From assembly GCF_009917485.1 (NCBI RefSeq), contig NZ_QZDT01000029.1, positions 1-54,886 on the forward strand: a DNA stretch of 54,886 nt. Direction: 5' to 3'. A program made the translations under genes and the position numbers. Source of the DNA: Parablautia muri. Its GTDB lineage: Bacteria; Bacillota; Clostridia; Lachnospirales; Lachnospiraceae. The notes under the pieces were generated by a model. It did no database searches. It was not told where the DNA came from and saw nothing but the letters and a program-made list of their open reading frames with translations. Position 1 is the first letter of the stretch, and each line of letters starts with the position of its first letter. Positions 31,839 to 40,874 of this stretch are shown one piece after another.

Positions 31839-32993
31839 ATGAGTGGAATTGCGAAAGTGCTGACGGGCATCCTGGCAGTTATGGCGGTGGTGGCTTGTCT
31901 GGCTACAATTAGTATTATTGGCTATGCCATGTTAGGCGTTGGAGATGACGGAAATATGGAGGTTTCTCAAAATACGGATGAACCTGCCGAAGAAGTACCC
32001 GTGGCTACGCAGGCGCCTACGCCTGAAGCAACCCCTACAAATGTACCTGAGGCCACAGCCTTACCAGATGTAGAGAATTTACTGCTTTCTACGGGCAGGA
32101 CAGTAGATCTGGCAAATCATGTACATGATTACAAGGAATCTGTTGAAAAAAAGGCTACCTGTTATAGTGCAGGAAAGCTTAAGTATACTTGTGAGGAATG
32201 TGGCGATAGCTACTATGTGGATGTTATGTCAATCGGCCATGTGGCAGATGACTGGGAAGTGGTCAGAAAACCTACTGCGGATCAGGACGGACTCCGGGTG
32301 CAAAAATGTATTTACTGTGACGAAATTATGGCCCAGGAGACAGTGCCCTTTGAGGATGAAAATGGGGAAAAGAAAGAAGAACCTGCTCATATTCATCAAT
32401 ACACAGCTACTACAGAGAGAGAGCCAAGCTGTATTTTGGCAGGACTTCGAAAATACAGTTGCAGCTGCGGTGATTTTTATACGGAAATGATACCTGCCCC
32501 AGGCCATGTGGCAACAGACTGGGAGGTGGCGGAGGAAGCCACTGAAAAGTATATGGGAACAGAACAGAGAACCTGTACCGTATGTGGGGTTGTGCTGGAT
32601 TCCAGGCCGATTAATAAACTCACACCGAGTCCTTCGGCAAGTGCTTCGCCTGCGAGTACGTCTACGCCCAATAATCAGTCTTCCGCTTCACCGGCAAGTT
32701 CAGCGGCAACGCCTTCCGCTTCACCATCGGCAACGCCTTCTCCTACGCCTCATGAGCATGATTACAGGTCTTATGTACTGAAAGAGGCAAATTGTACGGA
32801 AACGGGAATACGCTCCTTCATATGTAATTGCGGAAGCAGTATGGCGGAAGTGATAGAGCGCGATTTGAATAATCATACATTCCGGGCAGTGGTAATACCG
32901 GCAACGGAGAATACGCAGGGGTATACGGCTTACACCTGCATACGGTGCAATTACAGTTACTTTGATAATTATACACCGGCAATCAGAAATTAA
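31839..32993 (+). CDS. Cys-rich repeat surface protein
   Basis: A 384-residue protein. One N-terminal membrane segment (residues 5-30, VLTGILAVMAVVACLATISIIG) acts as anchor or signal, then an acidic/proline-threonine linker. Three repeats of a module with the pattern H-x-Y ... C ... G ... Y/F-x-C-x-C-G ... GH follow: about residues 90-175, 185-265 and 305-384. A Ser/Pro/Ala/Thr linker of about 50 residues (TPSPSASASPASTSTP and on) separates the second and third. Paired Cys and His suggest metal binding or disulfides. Such modules are frequent on Lachnospiraceae surface proteins, with unknown ligands. It precedes the polytopic gene at 33139. Confidence 0.7.
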   Translation: MSGIAKVLTGILAVMAVVACLATISIIGYAMLGVGDDGNMEVSQNTDEPAEEVPVATQAPTPEATPTNVPEATALPDVENLLLSTGRTVDLANHVHDYKESVEKKATCYSAGKLKYTCEECGDSYYVDVMSIGHVADDWEVVRKPTADQDGLRVQKCIYCDEIMAQETVPFEDENGEKKEEPAHIHQYTATTEREPSCILAGLRKYSCSCGDFYTEMIPAPGHVATDWEVAEEATEKYMGTEQRTCTVCGVVLDSRPINKLTPSPSASASPASTSTPNNQSSASPASSAATPSASPSATPSPTPHEHDYRSYVLKEANCTETGIRSFICNCGSSMAEVIERDLNNHTFRAVVIPATENTQGYTAYTCIRCNYSYFDNYTPAIRN

Positions 32994-33009
32994 ATATGTA
33001 TCGCCTTGT

Positions 33010-33031
33010 GGCCATGCCTTAGGGCATGGCC
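33010..33031 (+). terminator. Hairpin after the Cys-rich surface protein gene
   Basis: GGCCATGCC, loop TTAG, GGCATGGCC: a perfect 9-bp stem 16 bases past the stop codon, followed by TTATGATTT, a weak T-tract. Confidence 0.6.
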
Positions 33032-33138
33032 TTATGATTTACAATCAACTGCCTCGCGAAGTGTGAGAGCGTTTGGATCACCTATATGGGTGTACCTGGT
33101 GAAAACAGAATCCACATGTATAAGGAGAGAGTTATTTT

Positions 33139-35076
33139 ATGTCGAAAGAATTGAAGTGTTTTTTTGTGGGAAGCAGTGTTTTTGTATTGCTGGCAATGAC
33201 GCGATGGGCATTGCCTTTACATAATATGGAATTTTTTGTGGTTATGTGCGCTGTTTTTGTGGCGGCAATGTTGCTGGCTTATTGGTTTATGGAACGGAAT
33301 AATAGCAGCACAAATCAGGTCATAGAAAAAGTGTGGAGTATTTTGGCAAGTGTACTTTTGATAATCTGGATTATCTTATTTTATATCAATGAGACGAACG
33401 CCGATCATCCATTAAACAAGGATGACTTGATACGCAGGTACTTCCCATTTCCATTATGGATAACCCTGATGGCAGTTGGTGTGATAATATCCCTTTTACT
33501 GATGCGCAAAGAGCCGGGGAATTCAGGATCGGGAATCCGGAAAAAAATCCGTGTGATAGTGTCCCTGCTTTTTACGGTGGGTGTATCCGTCCAGTTTTAT
33601 GCACCTAATATATTTCAGGATATCCAGGGGAGGACCTATCACAGCCATGCTTATACGAACAGTATCATCAATGCTTGTTGGTTAATACCGTATAGTGAAG
33701 ATATGGAGTCTCTTTATGGGCATTATGGAATCCTTTATATGCCGGCTCTTAAATTTTTGCATAAATGTTTTCATGTGGACTATCTGACGGGAATTTTTAT
33801 TGCATCGGCAGTTTTGGCAGGATTTTCGATTCTTCTGTTTCTGTATATTTTGAATTTTTTTGCAAAAAACGATGTGATATTTTATCTTGGAATGTTTGCC
33901 ATTGGTGAGGAGTATTTTATGCTGATGCAGGGAGGCGTCTTTTTGCAGGTACATCCGCACCGCATGATATTTCCTATGATTTTGATGGCGCTTGCTCTTT
34001 GGGAATATAAAAAAGGCCGGAGATATAATATTATGGCAGTGTGCTTTATTACATTGTCGTTTGTTTGGTCAACGGAAGTGGGTATTGTCATTATGTGCTC
34101 CTTTGCGTTTTATAGGTGGGTTCAAGGCATTATGGACGGGCAGGCATTTTCCCTTCGGAAGGGATTACTGCTGATTCGGGAATTGGCTGTTTATGTTCTC
34201 CTTCCATTTGGTTTATCGTATCTGGTGATTAATGGATATAATCTTTTGGCGGGGGGCAAGCTTTTAGATTTGAAAGAATTTATGTTTCCGCTTATATCTG
34301 ACAGGAATTATATTGATCTGATTGAGCTGCCATTGCCGGATGTGACGCATGCATGGGTTGGAGGGACAATTCTGTTCATGGGGGCGGTTATGCCGGCACT
34401 GTTTGAGGTGTTTTGGCCTACTCAAAAAGAGTGTGGACTGAAATCTTTTTATTTTCTCCTTGGTCTGATGAGTTTGATGCTGATGCTTTACTATATAAAT
34501 CGTCCGGTAGAGGGCAGCATGTTTATTATTTTATTCCTGATGCTGATTTTGCAGGCGGTTATTCTCCAAAAAAGCCAGGATGCTTATCAGGACTGGAAAA
34601 AAAGGAAAGACCCTGTATTTGAGAAACCCAATCGGTTTTTGCTTCTCTGCCTTCGGGTAGTAACTACGTTCATTCTTTTTGTAATGGCTTTTGACAGTAT
34701 TTATTCTATGCCGAAAGCTTGGAAGACATCGGCCGAAACAATTTGGAAAAGGGACGAATTGATGGAATTTGCGGAGTATGTTTATTTTCAGGTTCCGCCG
34801 GATGCGATTTCTTTCGGGGAAGGCGTACCTGAGCTTATGTCAATGATTGACAGGGATACGCACTTACATACAACGGAGTGGTCCTATCGAAATATGCCTT
34901 TGGATACAATGGAAAGGATTCGATATAGACTGGAAGGAGAGCAGTGGTTCTTTTGCTCATTAAAAGGGCTGGCGGAAATGCAGAGCAATTTTCCGGGGCT
35001 AACGGATAATTATTATGTGCATGAAGTATTTGAATACAATGGAGAGAACTTTGGATTTTTTAGAATAAATGAGTAA
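33139..35076 (+). CDS. Large polytopic membrane protein of unknown function
   Basis: A 645-residue protein with roughly 11-13 hydrophobic segments (residues 5-520) and a soluble C-terminal domain (about 540-645; WKRDELMEFAEYVYFQVPPDA, then MSMIDRDTHLHTTEWSYRN). The general shape, many helices plus a periplasmic-like tail, recalls GT-C glycosyltransferases or O-antigen-ligase-like proteins. I see no diagnostic acidic motif, so this is only a structural impression. The start follows AAGGAGAG. It may act with the surface protein upstream; a terminator follows. Confidence 0.65.
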   Translation: MSKELKCFFVGSSVFVLLAMTRWALPLHNMEFFVVMCAVFVAAMLLAYWFMERNNSSTNQVIEKVWSILASVLLIIWIILFYINETNADHPLNKDDLIRRYFPFPLWITLMAVGVIISLLLMRKEPGNSGSGIRKKIRVIVSLLFTVGVSVQFYAPNIFQDIQGRTYHSHAYTNSIINACWLIPYSEDMESLYGHYGILYMPALKFLHKCFHVDYLTGIFIASAVLAGFSILLFLYILNFFAKNDVIFYLGMFAIGEEYFMLMQGGVFLQVHPHRMIFPMILMALALWEYKKGRRYNIMAVCFITLSFVWSTEVGIVIMCSFAFYRWVQGIMDGQAFSLRKGLLLIRELAVYVLLPFGLSYLVINGYNLLAGGKLLDLKEFMFPLISDRNYIDLIELPLPDVTHAWVGGTILFMGAVMPALFEVFWPTQKECGLKSFYFLLGLMSLMLMLYYINRPVEGSMFIILFLMLILQAVILQKSQDAYQDWKKRKDPVFEKPNRFLLLCLRVVTTFILFVMAFDSIYSMPKAWKTSAETIWKRDELMEFAEYVYFQVPPDAISFGEGVPELMSMIDRDTHLHTTEWSYRNMPLDTMERIRYRLEGEQWFFCSLKGLAEMQSNFPGLTDNYYVHEVFEYNGENFGFFRINE

Positions 35077-35086
35077 AATGATTTGA

Positions 35087-35114
35087 AAGCTGTCGCATAA
35101 GCGGCAGCTTTTTT
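35087..35114 (+). terminator. Terminator of the polytopic membrane gene
   Basis: AAGCTGTCGC, loop ATAA, GCGGCAGCTT, then TTTT: a rho-independent terminator with one T/G wobble. Confidence 0.8.
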
Positions 35115-35242
35115 AGAAGCTGGCTTAGCATGGGTACGAATACCTAGGAGAAATTGGAAAAGTAATAATTTCCGGCTTGTCTGCATATAAAATCATAAGA
35201 GCAGGAGGGATAGATTGAAAAATCAGCCTGGGGCAGATTTTA

Positions 35243-35296
35243 TCAATCGCAAATTTGTGCTTACGCTCAAATTCGCAGGTCGAGAAAGGAGCATGG
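35243..35296 (+). repeat. Leader repeat with AATTTG hairpin, copy 1 of 2
   Basis: This 54-base stretch matches 48842-48897. Both share CGCAAATTTGTGCTT, CAAATTCGCA and GAGAAAGGAGCATGG and lie directly before a gene start. AATTTG/CAAATT forms a short hairpin here; the other copy has a longer one. The repeat includes an AAAGGAG block. Confidence 0.6.
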
Positions 35297-35305
35297 AGGT
35301 TTAAT

Positions 35306-38041
35306 ATGTATGCTAAGCAGAACACATCGGAGGTAATAAGAGAGCTTAACAGCAGTGCGCAAAAAGGGCTTTCCACCATGGAGGCTGGCGTCAGGCTTGA
35401 AAAGTATGGCCCCAATCAGCTGAAGGAACAGAAGAAAAAAGGAATTTTTATGCTGTTTATGGAGCAGTTGTGTGACCCGCTTATTTATGTGCTGATGGCA
35501 GCCATAGCCATTTCTCTTTTTTTGAAGGAGGCAGGGGATGCGGCGATTATTGGGGCGGTTATCCTTTTAAATTCAGTGGTCGGGGTGATTCAGGAGGACA
35601 AGGCCCGTAAAGCCATTGAAGCCCTTAAGGAGCTTGCCAGCCCCAAAGCCTTGGTCAGGCGTGACGGGAAGGAATGTGAAATACCAAGCGCACAGCTTGT
35701 ACCAGGGGACATTGTGCTTTTGGAAGCGGGCAGGCAGGTGCCGGCGGATTTGCGCCTGATTCGGGCGGTGAATATTAAAATCGAGGAATCCGCCCTTACC
35801 GGGGAGTCTGTTCCGGTGGATAAGACTGCCGGTGAACTGGCAAAAGACGCCAAATCCATAGGGGACATGCTTAATATGGCACACATGTCCACCACGGTTA
35901 CTTATGGAAGGGGAGAAGGAATTGTAACTGCTACCGGAATGGACACGGAAATTGGGAAGATTGCAGGACTCATTGATGGAGGGCACAATGAAATGACGCC
36001 TTTGCAAAAAAGACTGGCAGATCTTGGAAAGCTGCTTAGTGTCCTGGCGGTAGGTGTGTGTGCCTTTTTGTTTGTGGTAGCGGTAGTGCAAAAGCGGGAT
36101 ATTGGGGACATGCTTTTGACTGCGATTTCCCTTGCAGTGGCGGCGGTACCGGAGGGACTTGCTGCGGTGGTGACCATTGTGCTGGCGCTTAGCGTATCTC
36201 GCATGGTGAAGGTGGGAACGATTGTGAGAAGGCTTCCTTCCGTGGAGACATTAGGAGCGGTCAATACGGTATGCTCGGACAAGACAGGGACCCTTACAAA
36301 AAACAGAATGACCGTAAAAGAGTGTTATGTGGATGGCAGGATGGTAGAGGAAGCCCAATTAAGCCCGGAGGAAGATAGTCTTCTTTTTGAGGTATGTGTG
36401 TTGTGTAATGATGCGGCCATTGGCGAAAGTAGGCTGGGGGATCCTACGGAGCTGGCTCTTTTAGACCTGGCCCATAAGCATGGAGTGGAAAAGAGTCAAT
36501 TGGAGAGAAAACTTCCCCGTGTGGACGAATGGGCTTTTGACTCGGAGCGCAAAAGGATGACAACAGTGCATCAAAAGGGAACGGAACAGATTGCCTGTAT
36601 CAAGGGGGCGGCTGATGAAATCATAGATCGCTGTCAGAGTGTTTGGATGCATGGCAAGGAAGCGCCTTTTTCAGCGAAGGCCAAAAGAGAGGCAAAAGCA
36701 GCGGTTTCTCAGATGGCGGAGAAGGCCTACCGTGTGCTGGCTATGGCAAGCAAGCATAAGGGGAATCTTAAGGATGAAAAAAACATGATATTTGTAGGGC
36801 TTGTTGGAATGATCGACCCGCCCCGGGAGGAAGCAGGGGAGGCGGTAGAACATTTTAAAGACGCCCATGTGGACACAGTGATGATTACCGGCGATCATGT
36901 GGATACCGCTTATGCAATTGCAAGGGATTTGGGAATTGCGAAGAATAGAGAAGCATGTATGACCGGGGCGGAGATTGACGGATTGACCGATGAGGAATTT
37001 GCGGAAAAGGTGGAGAACATACGGGTCTTTGCAAGGGTTTCGCCGGAACATAAGGTACGGATTGTAGAGGCTTTAAAAGCAAGGGGGAAGGTGGTGGCGA
37101 TGACAGGAGACGGGGTCAATGATGCTCCTTCTCTAAAAGCGGCGGATGTGGGGATTGCCATGGGAAAAGAAGGGACAGATGTGGCCCGCAACGCAGCGGA
37201 TTTAGTACTTACGGATGACAATTTTGCTACCATTGAAAAGGCAATGAAAGAAGGACGGGGCATTTATGAAAATATCCGCAAGACCATTTTATTCTTGCTC
37301 TCCTCTAATTTTGGGGAAATTATTACCATGCTGGCTGCAGTCCTTGCAGGATTTCCAACGCCCTTAAAGGCAAGCCATATTTTGTGGATTAATTTAATCA
37401 CGGATTCGCTGCCTGCTCTTGCGTTAGGGGTGGACAAAAATGATGGGGACACGCTGATGAAGGAGCGGCCCAGAAAGAGCACGGACAGCCTTTTTTCTTA
37501 CGGAGGGCTGACCTGTACATTGTGTTATGGGGTAGTGATTGGCTGTATCAGCCTGCTTGCTTTTCTGACAGTTCCATATCAGGAATTACTGCGAAGTAAC
37601 CTGCCGGTGAACATACAGAATCTGGAAAAGATTCTCCGCCTGCCCCTTGTCCTGAACAAGGCCCAGACCCATGCTTTTATGGTGCTGGGAATGAGCCAGC
37701 TGATGCATGCGGTGGGGATGCGGGATGTGAACCGCTCTGTTTTTAAGATGAATCATCTGGAAAATATTTATATGGTCATAGCCTGGGCGGCTGGAATTGC
37801 ATTGCAGGCTCTTGTGACAGAAATTCCTTATTTTGTCAGCCTCTTTGGGACCAGCAGGCTTAGCCTTGCGGAGTGGGGAACGTTAGGGGCCCTGGCCAGT
37901 ATGCCGCTGGTGGTCCATGAGCTTTTGGTGCTTTCTAAGGCCCTGCAAAGCAAGGCCCCAGGTGGCATAAAAGCGCTAGAAAAGGCGCATAAAAGCCAGC
38001 AGCATGAGAATAGCAGCTCCCAGCCAGGCGAAGTTATATGA
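35306..38041 (+). CDS. P-type Ca2+-transporting ATPase
   Basis: A 911-residue P-type ATPase, type II. ATG 35306 is chosen because GGAGG is six bases upstream. The actuator motif is TGES (165-168). The phosphorylation site is Asp325 in CSDKTGTLTKN. The membrane motif AAVPEGLAAVV is typical of Ca pumps, and the hinge is MTGDGVNDAPSL. About ten membrane segments are present. Relatives such as Listeria LMCA1 pump Ca2+ out of the cell; a Mg/Mn role cannot be excluded. The last 66 bases overlap the end of the opposed ytaF-like gene. Confidence 0.93.
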   Translation: MYAKQNTSEVIRELNSSAQKGLSTMEAGVRLEKYGPNQLKEQKKKGIFMLFMEQLCDPLIYVLMAAIAISLFLKEAGDAAIIGAVILLNSVVGVIQEDKARKAIEALKELASPKALVRRDGKECEIPSAQLVPGDIVLLEAGRQVPADLRLIRAVNIKIEESALTGESVPVDKTAGELAKDAKSIGDMLNMAHMSTTVTYGRGEGIVTATGMDTEIGKIAGLIDGGHNEMTPLQKRLADLGKLLSVLAVGVCAFLFVVAVVQKRDIGDMLLTAISLAVAAVPEGLAAVVTIVLALSVSRMVKVGTIVRRLPSVETLGAVNTVCSDKTGTLTKNRMTVKECYVDGRMVEEAQLSPEEDSLLFEVCVLCNDAAIGESRLGDPTELALLDLAHKHGVEKSQLERKLPRVDEWAFDSERKRMTTVHQKGTEQIACIKGAADEIIDRCQSVWMHGKEAPFSAKAKREAKAAVSQMAEKAYRVLAMASKHKGNLKDEKNMIFVGLVGMIDPPREEAGEAVEHFKDAHVDTVMITGDHVDTAYAIARDLGIAKNREACMTGAEIDGLTDEEFAEKVENIRVFARVSPEHKVRIVEALKARGKVVAMTGDGVNDAPSLKAADVGIAMGKEGTDVARNAADLVLTDDNFATIEKAMKEGRGIYENIRKTILFLLSSNFGEIITMLAAVLAGFPTPLKASHILWINLITDSLPALALGVDKNDGDTLMKERPRKSTDSLFSYGGLTCTLCYGVVIGCISLLAFLTVPYQELLRSNLPVNIQNLEKILRLPLVLNKAQTHAFMVLGMSQLMHAVGMRDVNRSVFKMNHLENIYMVIAWAAGIALQALVTEIPYFVSLFGTSRLSLAEWGTLGALASMPLVVHELLVLSKALQSKAPGGIKALEKAHKSQQHENSSSQPGEVI

Positions 38042-38647
38042 TTTGGCGCAAAGAAGATGTCCGGCAAAAAGTCCCAGGCGGATGGACAAAAAGTGTACTG
38101 CGGTTGTAAGGAAAAGCAGTATAAAGGGAGGCAGGGATATGGTTCCGGTACACAGTCCCGCGGAAATATTGTCTATGGAAAGGGCCAGCGCAAGGAAGGA
38201 CGCCTCCTTATAGGAGAGATAGGAGGTGTCCTCCTTATTGATTTTTTTGGTGATTTCTCTGGTGGTTAAGCCGTTATCTTTAGGAAGAGGGGACTGGGGG
38301 CCCTTTTTCTTTTGGGAGATAGGCTGGGGGCGGAAAAAATGCAGGATGCCCTTTGCGAAATCTTTGACCGGACCCCAGTGGGGAAAAGAATCATAAAATT
38401 TGTACACAGAGAGTAAAAAAAGTATGGAGAAGGAAATACCCTTTGTGAATGCTTCGGGTATAAGCTGTAAAATCAGGTTTCCGGCAAGCAGGGAGGCGGT
38501 TAGCATACTGCCGGATAAAAGAGCTAGTATAAAAATGGACAGAAAAGGAACCCGAACCCCTTCCATTCCGTAAGATAATCCTGCGGCAAAAGCGTCCATA
38601 GACAGGACAACCACTAAAATTAGAAATAAATAAATTGAGAAAGTCAT
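37976..38647 (-). CDS. ytaF: YtaF-type sporulation membrane protein (MntP-like)
   Basis: A 223-residue membrane protein with about six segments in two halves. Each half carries the family's Asp block: LSMDAFAAGLSYGMEGVRVP (about 14-34) and ALALSIDNISAGLCTG (about 152-170). The charged middle loop (QPISQKKKGPQSPLPKDNGLTTRE) is typical of YtaF. The fold is related to the MntP manganese exporter, but YtaF's own cargo is not established. It overlaps the Ca-ATPase end tail to tail by 66 bases, with no terminator between them. Confidence 0.85.
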   Translation of the reverse strand: MTFSIYLFLILVVVLSMDAFAAGLSYGMEGVRVPFLSIFILALLSGSMLTASLLAGNLILQLIPEAFTKGISFSILFLLSVYKFYDSFPHWGPVKDFAKGILHFFRPQPISQKKKGPQSPLPKDNGLTTREITKKINKEDTSYLSYKEASFLALALSIDNISAGLCTGTISLPPFILLFLTTAVHFLSIRLGLFAGHLLCAKSYNFAWLGAAILMLLAFMRLF

Positions 38648-38755
38648 GTCAAGCTGCCTTAATTGTTTGCTATATCATATTCGGTTATGGTATAATTTGA
38701 TTACGATATATGAATTATTTTGTCGGCACAGGCAGAGAAAGGCACGGAAATTGTC

Positions 38756-39034
38756 ATGACAGAAGAAAAAGTATGCATACTTACCGGAGGGATAGGGGCA
38801 AAGGAATATTCCATGTTAGAGAAATATGCCAGCCAGGGGTGCAGGATTGCTTTTATGGACACGAACAAGGAGCTTGGCCGGATGATAAAGGAAGAACTGG
38901 AGAGGGTTTACAATGTTGCGGTGTTTTTCTTTCACGGGACGACAGAAAGCGAGGAGGACTTAGATATTTTTTTTACGGCGGTGGAGGAGATGTACGGAAA
39001 AACAGATTATATTATCTGCCGGGATTACTGCTGA
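38756..39034 (+). CDS. Short Rossmann-type SDR N-terminal domain
   Basis: A 92-residue protein that aligns by eye with only the first half of short-chain dehydrogenases. CILTGGIGAKEY corresponds to TGGxxGIG, then IAFMDTNKELG, then DIFFTAVEEMYGKTDYIICRDYC, where a full SDR would read D-NNAG. The glycine loop is about two residues short, and no catalytic Ser/Tyr-x3-Lys part follows. The start at 38756 has only a weak ribosome binding site. It is either a gene remnant cut at the NNAG region or a stand-alone nucleotide-binding domain; DNA downstream (39035-39128) shows no continuing homology. Confidence 0.55.
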   Translation: MTEEKVCILTGGIGAKEYSMLEKYASQGCRIAFMDTNKELGRMIKEELERVYNVAVFFFHGTTESEEDLDIFFTAVEEMYGKTDYIICRDYC

Positions 39035-39128
39035 ATCGGATAGTGTGATTTGGAAGTGAAAGAGTTTGTGTCTGCGCTGCATCCGCAAACTCTGGTATGC
39101 GCAAAAGCGGCGCGGAAGAGAGGGAAGT

Positions 39129-40727
39129 ATGAAGCTTATTTTTATTGGGGCCGCCCATGAGGTGACGGGAAGTTGCCATTATCTGAATGCCTGTGGCAAA
39201 CACATACTGGTAGACTATGGAATGGAGCAGGGGATTAATGTGTTTGAAAACAGTGAGCTGCCGGTACAGGAGTCACTGATTGACTATGTGCTTTTGACCC
39301 ATGCCCACGTAGATCATTCAGGCTTGATTCCTTTATTGTCTGCAAGGGGATTTCGGGGAAAAGTTTTAGCAACGAAGGCAACGGCGGATTTGTGCAGCAT
39401 TATGCTTCGGGATTGTGCACATATCCAGATGCAGGAGGCGGAGTGGAAAAACAGAAAAGCCAAAAGAAGTGCGGAGATAACCCCTCATGAGGCTATTTAT
39501 ACCATGGAGGATGCAGACGCGGCCATCAGGCGGCTGTTTCCATGCGAATATGGAAAGGAGATAGAGCTCTGCGAGGGGATCAAAATCCGGTTTACGGACG
39601 TAGGGCATCTCTTGGGTTCTTCCAGTATTGAGGTGTGGGCCACAGAGGAAGGCGTTACCCGCAAAATCGTTTTTTCAGGAGATATCGGGAATAAAAACCA
39701 GCCTCTTATCAAAGATCCGACCCTGACAGAGAGTGCGGATTACGTGGTGATGGAATCTACCTACGGGGACAGGTACCATCCTGGGGATCATCCCGATTAT
39801 GTGGGGAAACTGGCTAAAATTTTGAAGGAGACCTTTGACAGAGGTGGAAATGTGGTGATTCCCTCCTTTGCAGTGGGCAGGACACAGGAAATGCTGTACT
39901 TCCTGCGGAAGATAAAGGTGGAGCGGCTGGTGAAGGGACATGAGGATTTTCCTGTTTATGTGGATAGCCCTCTGGCGGTGGATGCAACCAATATTTTTCA
40001 CCAAAATGAAATGAGCTGCTTTGACGATGAGGCTCTTGCTATGGTGAGGGCGGGTATTAATCCGCTGGCTTTTCCAGGCCTTAGCCTTTCTATCACCAGT
40101 GAAGAATCAAAGGCAATCAATTTTGAGAACACGCCCAAGGTCATTATATCCGCTTCGGGCATGTGTGAGGCAGGAAGAATCCGCCATCATTTAAAGCATA
40201 ACCTGTGGCGGCCGGAATGCACCATTCTTTTTGTGGGCTATCAGGCCGTAGGAACTTTGGGCAGGGCGTTGATAGAAGGCGCTGCGGAAGTAAAGCTTTT
40301 TGGCGAGACCATTGATGTGCGGGCTTCCATAAAGGGACTTGCGGGCATGTCGGGTCATGCGGATAAAAATGGCCTGATTGAATGGGTTACAGGGTTTCAG
40401 GAAAAGCCCAGGCGGGTTTTTGTGGTGCACGGCGAGGATACGGTGTGCAAGGTCTTTACGGAGTGCCTTAGAATAGAGCATGGAATTAAGGCTTATGCTC
40501 CTTATAGCGGAACGGTGTTTAATTTAATTAGTGATAAGTTAGAGTACGAAGCGGAGCCTATTCCAATCAAAAAGAGGGCAAGAACAGTGTCCGATGTATT
40601 TGCCCGTCTCCTTGCGGCAGGCCAGAGGCTCCTTGCTGTTATACATAAAAATGAAGGCAGAGCCAATAAGGATTTGGCGAAGTTTGCGGATCAGGTCAAT
40701 TCCCTTTGTGATAAGTGGGATGATTAA
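39129..40727 (+). CDS. Beta-CASP metallo-beta-lactamase-fold RNA nuclease
   Basis: A 532-residue protein. ATG 39129 follows AGAGAGGGAAG; the in-frame extension to 39066 is unlikely. The MBL core has FIGAAHEVTGSCH and THAHVDHSG (His58, His60, Asp62, His63), then DVGHLLGSSS and VFSGDIG. The beta-CASP insert (about 220-380) includes NVVIPSFAVGRTQEML and SASGMCEAGRI. The RNA-specificity motif GMSGHADKNGL and the late VVHGEDTVC complete it. The protein is typical of CPSF-like endo/exoribonucleases in bacteria, not RNase J (which has different C-terminal parts). The C-terminal extension from about 470 is helical. Confidence 0.85.
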   Translation: MKLIFIGAAHEVTGSCHYLNACGKHILVDYGMEQGINVFENSELPVQESLIDYVLLTHAHVDHSGLIPLLSARGFRGKVLATKATADLCSIMLRDCAHIQMQEAEWKNRKAKRSAEITPHEAIYTMEDADAAIRRLFPCEYGKEIELCEGIKIRFTDVGHLLGSSSIEVWATEEGVTRKIVFSGDIGNKNQPLIKDPTLTESADYVVMESTYGDRYHPGDHPDYVGKLAKILKETFDRGGNVVIPSFAVGRTQEMLYFLRKIKVERLVKGHEDFPVYVDSPLAVDATNIFHQNEMSCFDDEALAMVRAGINPLAFPGLSLSITSEESKAINFENTPKVIISASGMCEAGRIRHHLKHNLWRPECTILFVGYQAVGTLGRALIEGAAEVKLFGETIDVRASIKGLAGMSGHADKNGLIEWVTGFQEKPRRVFVVHGEDTVCKVFTECLRIEHGIKAYAPYSGTVFNLISDKLEYEAEPIPIKKRARTVSDVFARLLAAGQRLLAVIHKNEGRANKDLAKFADQVNSLCDKWDD

Positions 40728-40874
40728 GATTTTTGTGGGGCGGCGCATACATAGGACGCCGCCATTTAATATGGGAGAGAAGCAAATAGGTGGTAAGAAT
40801 ATATCGACAGAATATTTCGGTAATTTATCGGCTTTGCGATTATGGAATATTTGTGGCGGAAAGGGACAATCAGA

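Noticed and set aside
32630-32750. Tandem-looking DNA repeats that could suggest a CRISPR or minisatellite
   Set aside because: They encode the Ser/Pro/Ala linker of the surface protein in frame, with no regular repeat-spacer pattern.
35255-35305. N-terminal extension of the Ca-ATPase from a TTG codon
   Set aside because: The extension is translated from the dispersed leader repeat; ATG 35306 has a better ribosome binding site and matches the family start.
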